NCBI GenBank assembly: GCA_002410505.1
Contig: DHSO01000044.1
Span: 1 to 31,825, forward strand
Reading direction: 5' to 3'
DNA from: Cloacimonetes bacterium UBA5284
GTDB taxonomy: Bacteria > Cloacimonadota > Cloacimonadia > Cloacimonadales > Cloacimonadaceae
DNA: 31,825 nucleotides
Translations under genes and position numbers: made by a program
Shown here: piece by piece, positions 31,366-31,825 of the stretch
How the letters are laid out: each line of letters opens with the position of its first letter
Numbering within the stretch: position 1 is the stretch's first letter
The notes under the pieces: model-generated
Database searches by the model: none
Seen by the model: the letters and a program-made list of their open reading frames with translations, nothing else
Told to the model about the DNA's origin: nothing

Positions 31366-31825
31366 ATCAAGATATAAATGTAGCCTGTAAAGAGTCGAGC
31401 TGCTCCACCCGCACAATCTGTTGGCCGCTGTAACTTTTTTGATCACAGCTATATCTCGCGGCACTTCGGTCACATCAGCCCGGTTGTTCACATCACGCTG
31501 CGAGCTTTTCCGGCAATCGCTCCCGCTCGTTTCATCCCGGATAACGCGCAGGATGCTCCCAGTCTGTTTCTGTGAACTGATTTCCGGTTGCCATATCGGC
31601 CTAAACCTCGGGGCCAATAAATTGCAGGGTAGCCACGGACGCCTAAGGCCAGAACCGCCGATAGAACACCGGTTAACATCCATGGAATCCCAATTGAATC
31701 CGGCATTTAATCCCAAATTTTATCTCAAAGAAATCCAATTTTCAATCTCACTGTCAGCTCTGTAGACAGTGTTAATCAAGTGGTCATCAAGCGTTAATCA
31801 AGCGTTAATTATTAACGCTTGATGA
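31366..31825. other. Gene-free region at right edge
   Basis: No credible gene. Overlapping open frames on both strands between 31342 and 31765 are arginine- and serine-rich with no ribosome binding site. A short hairpin CTGTC/GACAG lies at 31751-31769, and the perfect palindrome at 31784-31825 closes the window. Confidence 0.5.
31784..31825. repeat. Perfect inverted repeat at right edge
   Basis: TCATCAAGCGTTAAT (31784-31798) and ATTAACGCTTGATGA (31811-31825) are perfect 15-base inverted repeats separated by 12 bases, which themselves repeat CAAGCGTTAATT. A related GTTAATCAAG occurs at 31771-31780. The structure may continue beyond the window. Confidence 0.75.

Noticed and set aside
31421..31765. 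Plus-strand frame of 114 residues and overlapping minus-strand frames
   Set aside because: Arg/Ser-rich without ribosome binding site; may be repeat-derived sequence but no second copy is in this window to show it.

Overview
The window looks like a chromosomal stretch from an uncultured, anaerobic-type Gram-negative bacterium. The outer membrane is implied by BamD, a CpoB/YbgF-like Tol-associated protein, a SurA/PpiD-like periplasmic foldase and several lipoproteins. My best guess at lineage is Candidatus Cloacimonadota, from the general style of the genes (dense, overlapping operons, many TPR lipoproteins, an M16 protease, Feo iron uptake). This is an impression and not proven from one window.

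Region by region. (1) 319-6624, plus strand: a tight operon-like run of an alpha-helical repeat protein, GreA, an M18 aminopeptidase, a CpoB-like lipoprotein, a small exported protein of unknown function, BamD, NadD and a hemolysin III/TrhA-type membrane protein. (2) 13154-6655, minus strand: a second run of a WecA/MraY-type glycosyl-1-phosphate transferase, an MBL-fold hydrolase, a TPR lipoprotein, a DUF5683-like membrane protein, a small fibronectin-like lipoprotein and a PcrA/UvrD helicase. Most junctions overlap or nearly touch. (3) 13390-15324, plus strand: a four-gene, translationally coupled ECF-type transporter. Its ATPase is unusual: one short protein carries the ABC signature (LSGGQ) but no Walker A, and the next carries Walker A, Walker B and an H-loop but no signature. 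T and S components follow. (4) A GNAT acetyltransferase and an alanine-racemase-like protein converge and share a CTAG as both stop codons. (5) 17390-19859: gene-poor DNA with a palindromic repeat, terminal-type repeats of a lost insertion element, and one anchored protein of unknown function. (6) 19860-26456: a Fur-type regulator with a Fur-box-like site, FeoB and FeoA in overlapping order, then a lipoprotein coupled to an M16 metalloprotease, closed by a clear terminator. (7) 26586-29949: a decayed, accessory-looking zone. It holds the front halves of a peroxiredoxin gene and of a CoA-disulfide-reductase/NADH-oxidase-type gene joined tail to tail by an apparent deletion, a second set of insertion-element-type repeats, an A+T-rich lipoprotein/membrane-protein pair, a second copy of the palindromic repeat in opposite orientation, and a mosaic of inverted repeats. 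(8) 29950-31365: a periplasmic PPIase/chaperone-like protein, followed by gene-free DNA ending in a perfect palindrome.

The envelope-assembly genes (CpoB-like, BamD, PPIase, the undecaprenyl-phosphate glycosyl-1-phosphate transferase) and the metal and vitamin uptake systems (Feo, ECF) dominate the functional content. The most notable candidate for something undescribed is the split, division-of-labour ECF ATPase at 13390-14246.
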